A stretch of DNA of 64,000 nucleotides. Source: Pseudarthrobacter siccitolerans (GTDB taxonomy: Bacteria; Actinomycetota; Actinomycetes; Actinomycetales; Micrococcaceae). A program made the translations under genes and the position numbers. The stretch is from the NCBI RefSeq assembly GCF_030823375.1, contig NZ_JAUSXB010000001.1, forward strand, positions 2,108,001-2,172,000. Reading direction: 5' to 3'. Positions 8,729 through 18,543 of the stretch are shown piece after piece. The first letter of the stretch is position 1. The number at the start of each line of letters is the position of its first letter. The notes beneath the pieces were generated by a model. The model ran no database searches. It had not been told where the DNA came from and worked only from the letters and a program-made list of their open reading frames with translations.

Positions 8729-9559
8729 TCATGCTTGTTTGGCGTCGTTCGCATGTTCCACGAGCTTCGCAAACTCCTCACTACGCCCTAGGAGGGCCGC
8801 CATCTCATTTTCAACCTTGTATAGCTCAAGCGTGTCCTGTTTAGATCGATTATCAAGAGCCCTTAGGGTTTCGGCGTAGATCTGCAGCTTTTTGTACTGG
8901 TTCTGCAGTCCGGCACTTGCTCCCGTTCGTTCCGGCCGCTGCACCTGAGAAGCGCCCACTAGGGTCGCTTCAATTCTGGAAAGCCGGTCTAAGACCTGCT
9001 CTAACACGTCGGCTACGGCGTCGGCACTGTCAGAAGTATCCGCCCTGATCTGGCTGAACATTTCAAAACTGGTTAGAGGGGTTACGAGGTCTTGGGTGTT
9101 ACTAATGGCATATTCTGCGTACTCGCGGAGTTGCTTCACCGCTTCCTCAACAGAGGCAAGGTCGGTGATATCGTAAAAAATAGTTCTCTGATCGACGATG
9201 TCGAATGGCACCGTTTCACCTTTACTGATCAAATGAACTACCGGTTTTCGCCAGCCGTGAGCAATAGCTAACTCATAAAAAACGTTCGGATTGTGTCCCG
9301 TCAGATCCGCTACAACAAGATCCGCTTCATACAGCTTTCTAATAACGTGCTGGCCAATGGAGTCCGGGCTTTTGCCTTCATCAGCACGATGAACCTCCCA
9401 CTCATCACCCTTCAAGGCCTCCCGAAATATGTACTTCAAGGCGTACATTGCCTTTCGATAGACCTCTGAACCTGGAACTCCGATCGGCGAAACTATGAAT
9501 ACCGATTTGCGTACCGGCTGAACCTTCTCAGGGTTCGTTACTCGGGCGTAATTGGGCAT
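8729..9559 (-). CDS. Nucleoside 2-deoxyribosyltransferase-like / TIR-like protein with C-terminal coiled coil
   Basis: 276-aa soluble protein. Residues about 18-150 carry the deoxyribosyltransferase-like fold signature: strand VFIVSPIGVPGSE, helix, then ADLVVADLTGHNPNVFYELAIAHGW with the probable catalytic Glu in FYELA, then KPVVHLI. This fold occurs in nucleotide-centred conflict systems, where it may cleave nucleosides or NAD-like molecules or sense a nucleotide signal. Residues about 165-276 are helical and charged, with heptad-like stretches and no membrane helix. The start ATG at 9559 matches the beginning of the first basic segment. Lower GC than its surroundings and a membrane-protein neighbour point to a horizontally acquired, possibly anti-phage, module. 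Catalytic activity is inferred from fold only. Confidence 0.75.
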   Translation of the reverse strand: MPNYARVTNPEKVQPVRKSVFIVSPIGVPGSEVYRKAMYALKYIFREALKGDEWEVHRADEGKSPDSIGQHVIRKLYEADLVVADLTGHNPNVFYELAIAHGWRKPVVHLISKGETVPFDIVDQRTIFYDITDLASVEEAVKQLREYAEYAISNTQDLVTPLTSFEMFSQIRADTSDSADAVADVLEQVLDRLSRIEATLVGASQVQRPERTGASAGLQNQYKKLQIYAETLRALDNRSKQDTLELYKVENEMAALLGRSEEFAKLVEHANDAKQA

Positions 9560-9783
9560 GGTCCGATGTTACGGCAACTCCAAAGCTTGTTTGACTATAG
9601 GTCCCACATTGCCCCGCACCACCTTGCGGAACCGCGCGTGACAGTATCTCCGCTCAGGAGCAGCATGCCACCGCTGATAGCGCATGCTTCAGTGCTAAAG
9701 CGACTAAGATCCCTGGCTTCGCCCCTCCAGAGTGGGCCTAGCAAATTGCCGGGCACTGGACAGTTCCAATTTCGCCGGGAAAC

Positions 9784-9818
9784 CACAAGGAGGGGAAAGG
9801 CGGTCTCCCCTCCTTGTG
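9784..9818 (-). terminator. Hairpin terminator after the 106-aa ORF
   Basis: Perfect 13-bp stem: CACAAGGAGGGGA (9784-9796) with TCCCCTCCTTGTG (9806-9818). It lies 10 bases past the stop of the minus-strand ORF 9829-10149. The adjoining 9560-9783 stretch shows no gene. Confidence 0.65.
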
Positions 9819-9828
9819 CCTCGTTGGC

Positions 9829-10149
9829 TCAGGGTGGCCAGTGGGCTGCCATTACCCCAGCGCCGCACGTCCATATAGTTTCCAACATGTAGTGGTAGTA
9901 ACTTCTAGACTTGACCTCTATGGCTTGAACTTGCCTGTGCTCACCTCTCGGCATACACCACCTCTTTCCTGACCGACGCTCCGCCCACATTCCGAATCCG
10001 AAGAATCTTTCACTGAGCAGACGTACGACCGCTAGGAGGAGCAACCCAACGAGGACACCCGTGATGACGCCCCAAGATCCGAGTCCTGGGACCACTGGCA
10101 CCCTCAACCAACGATGTATTGAATATATAAGAATGCGAAAAGTCATCAA
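9829..10149 (-). CDS. Small single-helix membrane protein (hypothetical)
   Basis: 106-aa ORF with one strong hydrophobic helix (about 22-44, WGVITGVLVGLLLLAVVRLL), a short basic segment before it and a basic, aromatic cytoplasmic-type tail. No family is recognised. The start (ATG-ATG at 10149) has only a distant AGGAAG site. Support comes mainly from the hairpin terminator directly behind the stop. It is AT-richer than the flanking core genes and shares their minus-strand orientation, so it probably belongs to the same acquired block. Confidence 0.45.
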   Translation of the reverse strand: MMTFRILIYSIHRWLRVPVVPGLGSWGVITGVLVGLLLLAVVRLLSERFFGFGMWAERRSGKRWCMPRGEHRQVQAIEVKSRSYYHYMLETIWTCGAGVMAAHWPP

Positions 10150-10347
10150 AATTGATAACTAGTTGCTTCCTGACGAACTGAAACCCCCTTTATCAAGTCA
10201 AATCGCAGGAACCCGCCCTTCGGCTTTCGCTAGTAATTAAGCTGCACTCCACTGGCATCACCCCCGCAACAACAGCTTGCGTTTCCGATAGGGGTCCATC
10301 CAACGGAGATAAGCAATGCCTGAAACAGCTGCGCCTAATCCGTACCC

Positions 10348-12366
10348 CTAAACCTCCGCCACAGGAGCTGCGAACTGGGCCTCATACAGCCGCGCGTACG
10401 CACCGCCCGCAGCCAGCAGCGAGGCGTGCGTGCCCTGCTCCACGATCTGGCCAGCCTCCATCACCAGGATGAGGTCGGCGTCGCGGATGGTGGACAGACG
10501 GTGCGCGATCACGAACGAAGTCCGGTCCGACCGCAGGGCACTCATCGCCTTCTGCACCAGCACCTCAGTCCGGGTGTCCACGGAAGAGGTCGCCTCGTCG
10601 AGAATCAGCACAGACGGCCGCGCCAGGAACGCCCGCGCAATCGTTAGCAGCTGCTTCTCCCCCGCGGACACATTGGAGCCCTCGTCATCCAGCACGGTGT
10701 CGTACCCCTCAGGCAAGGACCGCACGAACCGGTCCACATACGTCGCCTGGGCCGCCTCGAGGATCTCGGATTCAGTAGCCCCAGTCCGCCCATACGCGAT
10801 GTTGTCCCGGATGGTCCCGCCGAAAAGCCACGTATCCTGCAGCACCATCCCCAGCCGCGAGCGCAGCTCGCGCCGGGGCACCGAGGTGACGTCCACCCCG
10901 TCGAGCGTTATCCGCCCCGCATCCAGTTCGTAGAACCGCATCATCAGGTTCACCAGCGTGGTCTTGCCCGCACCCGTCGGGCCCACAATCGCCACCGTCT
11001 GCCCCGGCTCCGCCACCAGAGAAAGCCCACTAATGAGCGGCTTGTCCGGCGAATACGAGAAGGAAACGTCCTCGAACACCAGCCGCCCCCGCCCAAAAAC
11101 CGGCGAAGCAGAAGCAGCAGGCTCAGCAGACTCCTCCGCCTCGTCCAACAACGAGAACACCCGCTCCGCCGAGGCCACCCCGGACTGCAGCAGGTTCGCC
11201 ATGGACCCCAGCTGCGCCAGCGGCATGGTGAACTGCCGCGAGTACTGGATGAACGCCTGCACGTCGCCCAGCTGCATCGCCCCGGACGCCACCTGCAGGC
11301 CGCCCACCACGGCGATTCCCACGTACACCAGGTTCCCGATAAACGTCATGGCCGGCATGATCAGCCCGGAAATGAACTGCGCCCCGAAGCTCGCCTCATA
11401 CAGCTCCACGTTCTTCTGCCGGAACCGCTCCCCCACCTCCTGCTGCCGGCCGAACACCTTCACCAGCGCATGCCCGGTGTACGTCTCCTCGATCTGCCCG
11501 TTCAGCTCCCCCGTATGCTTCCACTGCGCCACGAACAGCTTCTGCGAGCGCTTGGCAATCAGCGCGGTGATCCCCAGCGTCAGCGGAATGGTCACCAGCG
11601 CAATCAGCGCCAGCGTGGGCGAGAGGATCACCATCATCACCAGCACGCCCACCACGGACAGCACCGACGTGACCGCCTGGCTGATGCTCTGCTGCAGGCT
11701 TTGCGAGATGTTGTCCACGTCGTTGGTGACCCGGCTCAGCAGCTCACCGCGCTGGATCGAGTCGAAATACCGCAGCGGCAGCCGGTGGATCTTCGCCTCG
11801 ATCTCCTCGCGCAGCCCGGACACCGTCCGCTGCACCACCCCGTTCAGCACATACGCCTGCACCCACATAAACCCCGACGCCAGCACATACAGCACCAGCG
11901 CCCACATCAGCACACTGCCCAGCGCGGCGAAGTCGATCCCCTGCCCCGGCGTCAGCGCCATCGGCGTCAGCATGTCCGCCTTCTGGTTCTCCCCCGCGGC
12001 CCGCAGCTGCGCGATCAGCTGCTCCTTGCTCACCCCCGCGGGCAGCTGCCTGGACACCACCCCGGAGAAGATCAGGTTGGTGCCCTCCCCCAGCAGCCGC
12101 GGCCCGATCACCTGCAGCGCCACGCTGGCCACCGCCGTGGCGAGCACCAGCATCAGCCATGCCCGTTCCGGCCGCAGTTTGCCCAGCAGCCGCTTGGCCG
12201 ACGGCCCGAAGTTCATCGCCTTCTCCACCGGGACATTCATCCCTGCAAAGGGCCCGCCGCGCCCCGGCCCGCCTGCCGGACGCGGAATGCGTACGACGTC
12301 GGCACTTGCAGTTTTGGAGGCGGGTGCAGCCTTGGTGCCGGCTTCGGAGGTGGGTTCCGGGCTCAT
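10348..12366 (-). CDS. ABC exporter half-transporter (canonical ATP site subunit)
   Basis: 672-aa type I ABC exporter with an unusual N-terminal extension of about 70 residues, six membrane helices (about 75-400) and a nucleotide-binding domain (about 430-665). Walker A GPTGAGKTT, signature VSAGEKQLL and Walker B LILDEATSSVD with the catalytic Glu are all present. Its start overlaps the stop of the partner gene by 4 bases (ATGA), indicating translational coupling. The partner has Asp in place of the catalytic Glu, so the pair should form an asymmetric heterodimer of the BmrCD or TM287/288 type. Probable substrate: drugs or lipids; not deducible here. Confidence 0.92.
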   Translation of the reverse strand: MSPEPTSEAGTKAAPASKTASADVVRIPRPAGGPGRGGPFAGMNVPVEKAMNFGPSAKRLLGKLRPERAWLMLVLATAVASVALQVIGPRLLGEGTNLIFSGVVSRQLPAGVSKEQLIAQLRAAGENQKADMLTPMALTPGQGIDFAALGSVLMWALVLYVLASGFMWVQAYVLNGVVQRTVSGLREEIEAKIHRLPLRYFDSIQRGELLSRVTNDVDNISQSLQQSISQAVTSVLSVVGVLVMMVILSPTLALIALVTIPLTLGITALIAKRSQKLFVAQWKHTGELNGQIEETYTGHALVKVFGRQQEVGERFRQKNVELYEASFGAQFISGLIMPAMTFIGNLVYVGIAVVGGLQVASGAMQLGDVQAFIQYSRQFTMPLAQLGSMANLLQSGVASAERVFSLLDEAEESAEPAASASPVFGRGRLVFEDVSFSYSPDKPLISGLSLVAEPGQTVAIVGPTGAGKTTLVNLMMRFYELDAGRITLDGVDVTSVPRRELRSRLGMVLQDTWLFGGTIRDNIAYGRTGATESEILEAAQATYVDRFVRSLPEGYDTVLDDEGSNVSAGEKQLLTIARAFLARPSVLILDEATSSVDTRTEVLVQKAMSALRSDRTSFVIAHRLSTIRDADLILVMEAGQIVEQGTHASLLAAGGAYARLYEAQFAAPVAEV

Positions 12367-14123
12367 ACCGTCTCCTCCGCTGCCAGCTGTGAGGACACAA
12401 TCTCGCGGTACGTCTCCGACGTCTCCAGCAGCTCACGGTGCGTTCCGCGCCCCACGATCCTGCCGTCGTCGAGCACTAGAATCTGGTCCGCATCCATGAT
12501 GCTGGAGACGCGCTGGCCGATGATCACCTGCGTGGCCCCGGCGGTGCTGCGCTTGAGCGCCTGCCGCAAGCGGGCATCGGTGCCGGTGTCCAGGGACGAG
12601 AACGAGTCGTCAAAGATGTATAGCTCAGGCTGTTTCACCAGCGCCCGGGCGATGGCCAGCCGCTGCCGCTGCCCGCCGGACACGTTCGTGCCGCCCTGGG
12701 AGATGGGTGCATCCAGCCCGCCCTCCATTTCCTCCACGAAGTCCCGGGCCTGGGCGATCTCCAGCGCCTCCCAGCACTCGTCGTCGGTGGCATCCGGCTT
12801 GCCGTACTGCAGGTTGCTGCGGACGGTCCCGCTGAACAGGTACGGGCGCTGCGGGACCAAACCGATGTGCCCCCAGAGCAGGTCCGGGTGCAGCTCCCGC
12901 ACGTCCACTCCGTCGATCCGGACCGAGCCGGTGGTGGCGTCGAACAGCCGGGGCATGAGGTTCACCAGGGTGGTCTTGCCGGCGCCGGTGCTGCCGATGA
13001 TCGCCGTCGTCTGCCCCGCCCTGGCGGTGAAGCTGATCCCGGAGAGGACCGGCTGGTCGGCACCCGGGTAGGCGAATCCGGCGTCGGCCATCTCCAGCTC
13101 GCCGCGCCGCACGCTGCTGCTCAGGGGCTTCCCCGGCAGCCGCACGCTCGACTCCGTCCCCAGCACCTCCCCGATCCGGTCCGCGGAGACGGAGGCACGC
13201 GGGATCATCACGGCCATGAAGGTGGCCATCATGACGGACATCAGGATCTGCATGAGGTAGCTCAGGAACGCTATCAGGGTGCCCACCTGCATGGACCCGT
13301 CCTCAATCCGGAACGAGCCGAACCAGATCACCGCCACGCTGGATACGTTCAGCACCAGCATCACCACGGGGAACGCGAGCGCCATCAGCCGGCCGGCCCG
13401 CAGCGCGGTGTCCGTGACATCCTCGTTGGCCTGGGCGAAGCGCGCGCTCTCGATGTCCTCGCGGACGAACGCGCGGACCACCCGGATGCCGGTGAGCTGC
13501 TCGCGGAGGACCCGGTTCACCGTGTCGATCCGCTTCTGCATCTTCCGGAACAGCGGCACCATCCGGATGATGATGAGTCCCACGCTAATGAGCAGCACGG
13601 GCACGGCGACGGCGATCAGCCAAGACAGCTGCACATCCTGCTGGATGGCCATGATCACCCCGCCGATGGCCAGCATGGGCGCGGCCACCATCATGGTGGC
13701 GCCCATCAGCACCAGCTGCTGGACCTGCTGGACGTCATTCGTGGACCGGGTGATCAGGCTGGGCGCGCCGAACTTGGTGACTTCCTGCTCCGAGAACTCC
13801 CCCACCCTGGCGAAGATGGCACCCCGAAGGTCCCGGCCGGTGCCCATGGCCGCCTTCGCCCCGAAGTACACGGCGATCACGGCGCAGGCGATCTGCAGCA
13901 GCGTGATCCCCAGCATCAGGCCCCCGAGGTTGAGGATGACACCGGTATCCCCCTTGGCCACGCCCTCATCGATGATGTCCGCGTTCAGCGTGGGCAGGTA
14001 CAGCGACGCGATGGACTGCGCCAGCTGGAAAATGACGACGGCGATCAGCAGCTGCCGGTGCGGCCGCAGGTATTCAACAAGGAGTTTCCAGAGCAATGCC
14101 GGCTCCAACCTGACAGTGTCCAC
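12363..14123 (-). CDS. ABC exporter half-transporter (degenerate ATP site subunit)
   Basis: 586-aa half-transporter: six membrane helices in about 1-310, nucleotide-binding domain in about 340-580. Walker A is GSTGAGKTT and the signature VSGGQRQRL, but Walker B reads YIFDDSFSSLD, with Asp where the catalytic Glu normally stands. This is typical of one member of a heterodimeric exporter. The GTG start at 14123 has no clear ribosome site; nothing better is seen nearby. It is the first gene of a two-gene operon. Confidence 0.92.
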   Translation of the reverse strand: MDTVRLEPALLWKLLVEYLRPHRQLLIAVVIFQLAQSIASLYLPTLNADIIDEGVAKGDTGVILNLGGLMLGITLLQIACAVIAVYFGAKAAMGTGRDLRGAIFARVGEFSEQEVTKFGAPSLITRSTNDVQQVQQLVLMGATMMVAAPMLAIGGVIMAIQQDVQLSWLIAVAVPVLLISVGLIIIRMVPLFRKMQKRIDTVNRVLREQLTGIRVVRAFVREDIESARFAQANEDVTDTALRAGRLMALAFPVVMLVLNVSSVAVIWFGSFRIEDGSMQVGTLIAFLSYLMQILMSVMMATFMAVMIPRASVSADRIGEVLGTESSVRLPGKPLSSSVRRGELEMADAGFAYPGADQPVLSGISFTARAGQTTAIIGSTGAGKTTLVNLMPRLFDATTGSVRIDGVDVRELHPDLLWGHIGLVPQRPYLFSGTVRSNLQYGKPDATDDECWEALEIAQARDFVEEMEGGLDAPISQGGTNVSGGQRQRLAIARALVKQPELYIFDDSFSSLDTGTDARLRQALKRSTAGATQVIIGQRVSSIMDADQILVLDDGRIVGRGTHRELLETSETYREIVSSQLAAEETV

Positions 14124-14195
14124 AAGAGGTGGTGCGAAGGTCAGTTTACGTCCGGAGGCTGGGAAATGGGCGGGCGAACTCGTGGGGCTACACTA

Positions 14196-15110
14196 CTAAG
14201 CGCCCGGCCGCGTGATGCTTGTGTAGTGCTCCGGGCGTCGATGTTGAGAGAAGTTGAACACGTCTCGCCGATACCGAATTACCATGTCGAGGTCAATTTC
14301 GGCTGTCACAATTTCATCATCGAGTGTTCTGGCGACAGCGACAATTTCCCCGGACGGAGCGATGATGGCGCTGCCACCTATCTGGCTCACCCCTTCCTCA
14401 GTTCCCGCTTTGGCCGTTCCGATGACCCACATCGAGTTTTGGTAGGCTCCGGCCTGCATGGACAGATGGTTGTGAAAATCGGTCAGGTTGTCACTTTCCG
14501 GAAGATGAGGGTTGGATGCAGGCGTGTTGTAGCCCAAGCAGACAACTTCAGCGCCGGCCAGGGCCAGCACCCGGTACGTTTCCGCCCACCGCCGGTCATT
14601 GCAAATAGCGAGCCCAATTCTGGTATTGCGCCACGCTTGCACTCCAAACCCGAGGTCACCAACCTCGAAGTATTTCTTTTCCAGGTTTTGGAAAGGGGTT
14701 CCTGGCTGAAAGTCACGAAACCCCGGCAGATGAACTTTGCGGTAGCGATGGATCACGCGGCCATTCTCGTCCACGAACGCTGCAGTGTTGAACTGCCGCT
14801 CATCCCTGGTTCGTTCTGCATAGCCCAAAACGAATGCAACTCCCAGTGTGCGGGCAGCGTCAAACAACGCCTGCGTGCCGGTTCCGGGGATATCCTCCTC
14901 GAAATAGCTGCGAAGTTCCACTTCATCCTTGACAAGCCAGTGCGGAAAAAAGGGAGTCAAAGCAGCTTCCGGAAAAACCACCAGCTCCGCCCCTTCCGCT
15001 GCGGCTGCTTCAAGGAGCCGGATAAGGCGGGCCAAGGTCTCCGCTCGCGTCGCCGAACGCGGTACTGGCCCCAGCTGGGCGGCTGAAACGGTCAAAGTCC
15101 GGGTACTCAT
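14196..15110 (-). CDS. N-carbamoyl-D-amino-acid hydrolase-like nitrilase-superfamily amidase
   Basis: 304 aa, exactly the usual length of N-carbamoyl-D-amino-acid amidohydrolases (D-carbamoylase). The nitrilase-superfamily triad is visible: Glu in VVFPEAALT (about 47), Lys in HRYRKVHLPG (about 127) and Cys in GLAICNDRRW (about 172). The CNDRRWAE context and the YNTPASNP segment are characteristic of D-carbamoylases rather than of general nitrilases or beta-ureidopropionases. It would release D-amino acids, ammonia and CO2 from N-carbamoyl compounds in the cytoplasm. No hydantoinase is adjacent, so the source of substrate is unclear. It diverges from the rhodanese gene. Confidence 0.85.
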   Translation of the reverse strand: MSTRTLTVSAAQLGPVPRSATRAETLARLIRLLEAAAAEGAELVVFPEAALTPFFPHWLVKDEVELRSYFEEDIPGTGTQALFDAARTLGVAFVLGYAERTRDERQFNTAAFVDENGRVIHRYRKVHLPGFRDFQPGTPFQNLEKKYFEVGDLGFGVQAWRNTRIGLAICNDRRWAETYRVLALAGAEVVCLGYNTPASNPHLPESDNLTDFHNHLSMQAGAYQNSMWVIGTAKAGTEEGVSQIGGSAIIAPSGEIVAVARTLDDEIVTAEIDLDMVIRYRRDVFNFSQHRRPEHYTSITRPGA

Positions 15111-15253
15111 CAGCGGCTTTCAGAAGTAGGGGAGCCTGCCGGTATCGGCTGGCGGAAAGGGCTGCTTCCGCACCTGGATCCGCCGGTGCGCAGAAGCCCC
15201 AGTATAGAGAGAGATTGCCCATGCCGGCGAAGCGGCTCCGGTAAGTTGACCAT

Positions 15254-15661
15254 ATGGCTACCCCTTTCGAATTCTTCAAATCCAAGCTCCAGTATGAGAT
15301 CGATGTGATGGATGTGGCAGACGGCCTGCGTGCCGGGGAGTTCGTGCTGGTTGATACTCGGCGGCGCGCATCCTGGGACCACGCTCATATTCCCGGGTCC
15401 CTGCACTTGCCCTCGGCAGAAATAACTACCGCTGCGCCGCATCACATACCTCTGGGGAGCCGGGTGGTGGTCTACTCCTGGGGCCCTGGTTGCAACGGCA
15501 GCACAGTAGGGGCGTTGGCTTTTGCTGAACTCAAATATCCTGTGCGTGAAATGATCGGCGGGATCGAATACTGGATCCGGAATGGGCTTCCTGTAGAAAC
15601 CGCGGACGGCCTGATTTCACGGGAAGTCGACCCGCTGGTGCGCGCAGACCGCCGACCTTGA
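15254..15661 (+). CDS. Single-domain rhodanese-like protein
   Basis: 135-aa single rhodanese domain. The fold is recognisable from FVLVDTRRRASWDHAHIPGSLHLP and the active-site loop YSWGPGCNGS, with Cys at about position 80. Some relatives act as sulfurtransferases and others only bind persulfide or regulate. No signal peptide. The ATG at 15254 has a weak ribosome site. It is divergent from the carbamoylase gene and convergent with the KDPG aldolase gene; neither neighbour explains its role. Confidence 0.85.
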   Translation: MATPFEFFKSKLQYEIDVMDVADGLRAGEFVLVDTRRRASWDHAHIPGSLHLPSAEITTAAPHHIPLGSRVVVYSWGPGCNGSTVGALAFAELKYPVREMIGGIEYWIRNGLPVETADGLISREVDPLVRADRRP

Positions 15662-15700
15662 CGGCCCTGTGCCCGGTCATCCCCACTTGGCAGTTCCCCG

Positions 15701-16321
15701 CTATACCTGCCCTGGAGTGCCCCGGGTGGCGATTATTTCTGCGAGCAGGTCGAGTTGGCGGCTGTCGTCCAGTGCTGAACCGATCGCGATCGTTGCCGCC
15801 CCTGCCTGAAGGAAGTCGATCGCGTTGGAAGCGTCGATCCCGCCTGTGGCGACAAAGGAGACCCCGGGGAAGGGTCCGCGCATTGCCTTGAACCATTCTG
15901 GGCCAAGAATGGATGCCGGGAATGCTTTGAGGACCGTGCAGCCCAGGCGTGCTGCTGACTGTATCTCGCTGGGGGTGGCCACTCCTGGGAGGTGCGGCAG
16001 TCCCAGGTCCCGGCAGAGGTTGACGACTCCCGGGTCCAGGCCCGGAGCGACCGTAAAGGCGGCACCCATCTTGGCGCTTTGCCGGACCTGTTCTTCTGTT
16101 ACAACGGTTCCCGAGCCGACCGGTTTTTCACGTTCAGCCCCCGCTTCAATCACGGCCGCCAGCGACGGCACGGCGTCCGGGGATTGGATTGGAACCTCGA
16201 CCAGGTCTATGCCGAGATCCCATGCTTTTGAGGCCAGTTCAACGGAACGCTTGGGATCCATGTTGCGCAGAATCGCCATCACGGGCTGTCCTCGAAGCAG
16301 ATTGGTGACGTCAGTGGACAC
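15701..16321 (-). CDS. eda: KDPG aldolase (2-dehydro-3-deoxy-phosphogluconate aldolase)
   Basis: 206-aa class I aldolase cleaving 2-keto-3-deoxy-6-phosphogluconate to pyruvate and glyceraldehyde 3-phosphate. Catalytic features: Glu in LVEVPIQSP, Schiff-base Lys in CTVLKAFPA, and the phosphate loop GGIDASNA. The GTG at 16321 is preferred over upstream in-frame starts because AAAGGAAA precedes it and homology begins at about that point; it overlaps the kinase stop by 11 bases. It is the last gene of the importer-kinase operon, directly completing the KDG route. Confidence 0.93.
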   Translation of the reverse strand: MSTDVTNLLRGQPVMAILRNMDPKRSVELASKAWDLGIDLVEVPIQSPDAVPSLAAVIEAGAEREKPVGSGTVVTEEQVRQSAKMGAAFTVAPGLDPGVVNLCRDLGLPHLPGVATPSEIQSAARLGCTVLKAFPASILGPEWFKAMRGPFPGVSFVATGGIDASNAIDFLQAGAATIAIGSALDDSRQLDLLAEIIATRGTPGQV

Positions 16322-17345
16322 GGGTGTTTCCTTTCGGAGAGAGGGAATGCAGATCGTCAAGGTGCGAGGCGTTGAGCCGGATCCCGGACCAGTCTTCCCC
16401 GTCAAGTTCGCTGACGGCCAGGATGTCCTCGGCGGCAGGCAGCACTGGCAGGTCGCTGACGTGCTGCAGCGTCAGTCCGGCCATGAGATGCCCAAGGCGG
16501 AGTGCCCTCGGGGTGTCAAAACCCCGCAGGAATCCCGAGAGGTACCCGGCAGCGAAGGCATCGCCGGCCCCCACTGGTTCCACAACCTCCGCGGCCAGGG
16601 CGGGTTGACGGGTAACAGTCCCGCCTGCGAAGTGAACAGCTTCGATGCCCGCGTCCTTGACCACCAAATGGGGCACGTCGGGAAGGATTGCTCGTACGTC
16701 TTCCGCACTCTCAGTACCCCATAGTCCTTGCGCCTCATCCCTGCCGACCACCACGATGTCTGCATGGCGTGCCAGCTCGAGCAGTCGCTCGGCGGCTGCC
16801 TCGAGCGGCCAGAGGGCGGGACGGTAGTTGACATCAAAACTTATAAGGACATCGGGGACCCTGTGGTCAATGAGGATGTGCTGAAGCAGGCTGTTGGCCG
16901 AGGACGAAAGCGCTGCGGTTATCCCCGAAACATGGCAAAGGGTCCGTTGTTCAAGGGCCAGCAATGCGGAGTCGACGGGGCTGAGTGCAGAGGCGGCCGA
17001 GCCCGCGCGGTAGTAGTACACACGGCTTGCTCCCGGCTCGCGGTCTTTGAAGTAGACCCCCGTCGGACGCCCCGGATCCACCTGCACCCTGTCCAGTCGG
17101 ACTCCCCTGCCTCGAAGGAAGTCGGCAATGATGTGTCCGAAAGGATCATTGCCAAGCCTGCTGATCCACTCGACCTCGTGGCCCAGATGCGCGATCCCAG
17201 CCGCAACGTTGCTTTCCGCCCCTCCCACGTGGATGCCCAAGTGGGAGTTTTTGGCCAGGCGCCCCTCATCGGGTGTCAGCAGCACCATGGTTTCGCCCAG
17301 GCATAATATCGGCGGCGTGCCGCCCGCCGCTCTTTCTGTGCTCAT
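16311..17345 (-). CDS. kdgK: 2-dehydro-3-deoxygluconokinase (PfkB family)
   Basis: 344-aa PfkB-fold sugar kinase. Visible motifs are the N-terminal GGAESNVAAGIAHLG and the C-terminal PVGAGDAFAAGYLSG, whose Asp is the catalytic base. Overall pattern and position beside the KDPG aldolase favour KDG as substrate over fructose or ribose. I place the start at ATG 17345, preceded by GGAAA; a GTG at 17369 that abuts the ATPase stop is possible and would add 8 residues. It sits between the ATPase and aldolase genes, overlapping the aldolase gene. Confidence 0.9.
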   Translation of the reverse strand: MSTERAAGGTPPILCLGETMVLLTPDEGRLAKNSHLGIHVGGAESNVAAGIAHLGHEVEWISRLGNDPFGHIIADFLRGRGVRLDRVQVDPGRPTGVYFKDREPGASRVYYYRAGSAASALSPVDSALLALEQRTLCHVSGITAALSSSANSLLQHILIDHRVPDVLISFDVNYRPALWPLEAAAERLLELARHADIVVVGRDEAQGLWGTESAEDVRAILPDVPHLVVKDAGIEAVHFAGGTVTRQPALAAEVVEPVGAGDAFAAGYLSGFLRGFDTPRALRLGHLMAGLTLQHVSDLPVLPAAEDILAVSELDGEDWSGIRLNASHLDDLHSLSPKGNTRVH

Positions 17346-17369
17346 GGTTTTTCCAGCGGGAGCCGTCAC

Positions 17370-18539
<1,170 letters not shown>

Positions 18540-18543
18540 GGAG

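Noticed and set aside
8513..8791. A 92-codon plus-strand ORF in the island
   Set aside because: No ribosome site, overlaps the end of a supported minus-strand gene by 63 bases, no family features.
10958..13071. Long plus-strand ORFs (513 and 533 codons) opposite the ABC exporter genes
   Set aside because: Antisense shadows; the minus-strand genes contain complete ABC motifs.
12867..15086. A 739-codon plus-strand ORF across the ABC and carbamoylase genes
   Set aside because: It spans two real genes and their promoter gap antisense, with low-complexity His/Gln-rich translation.
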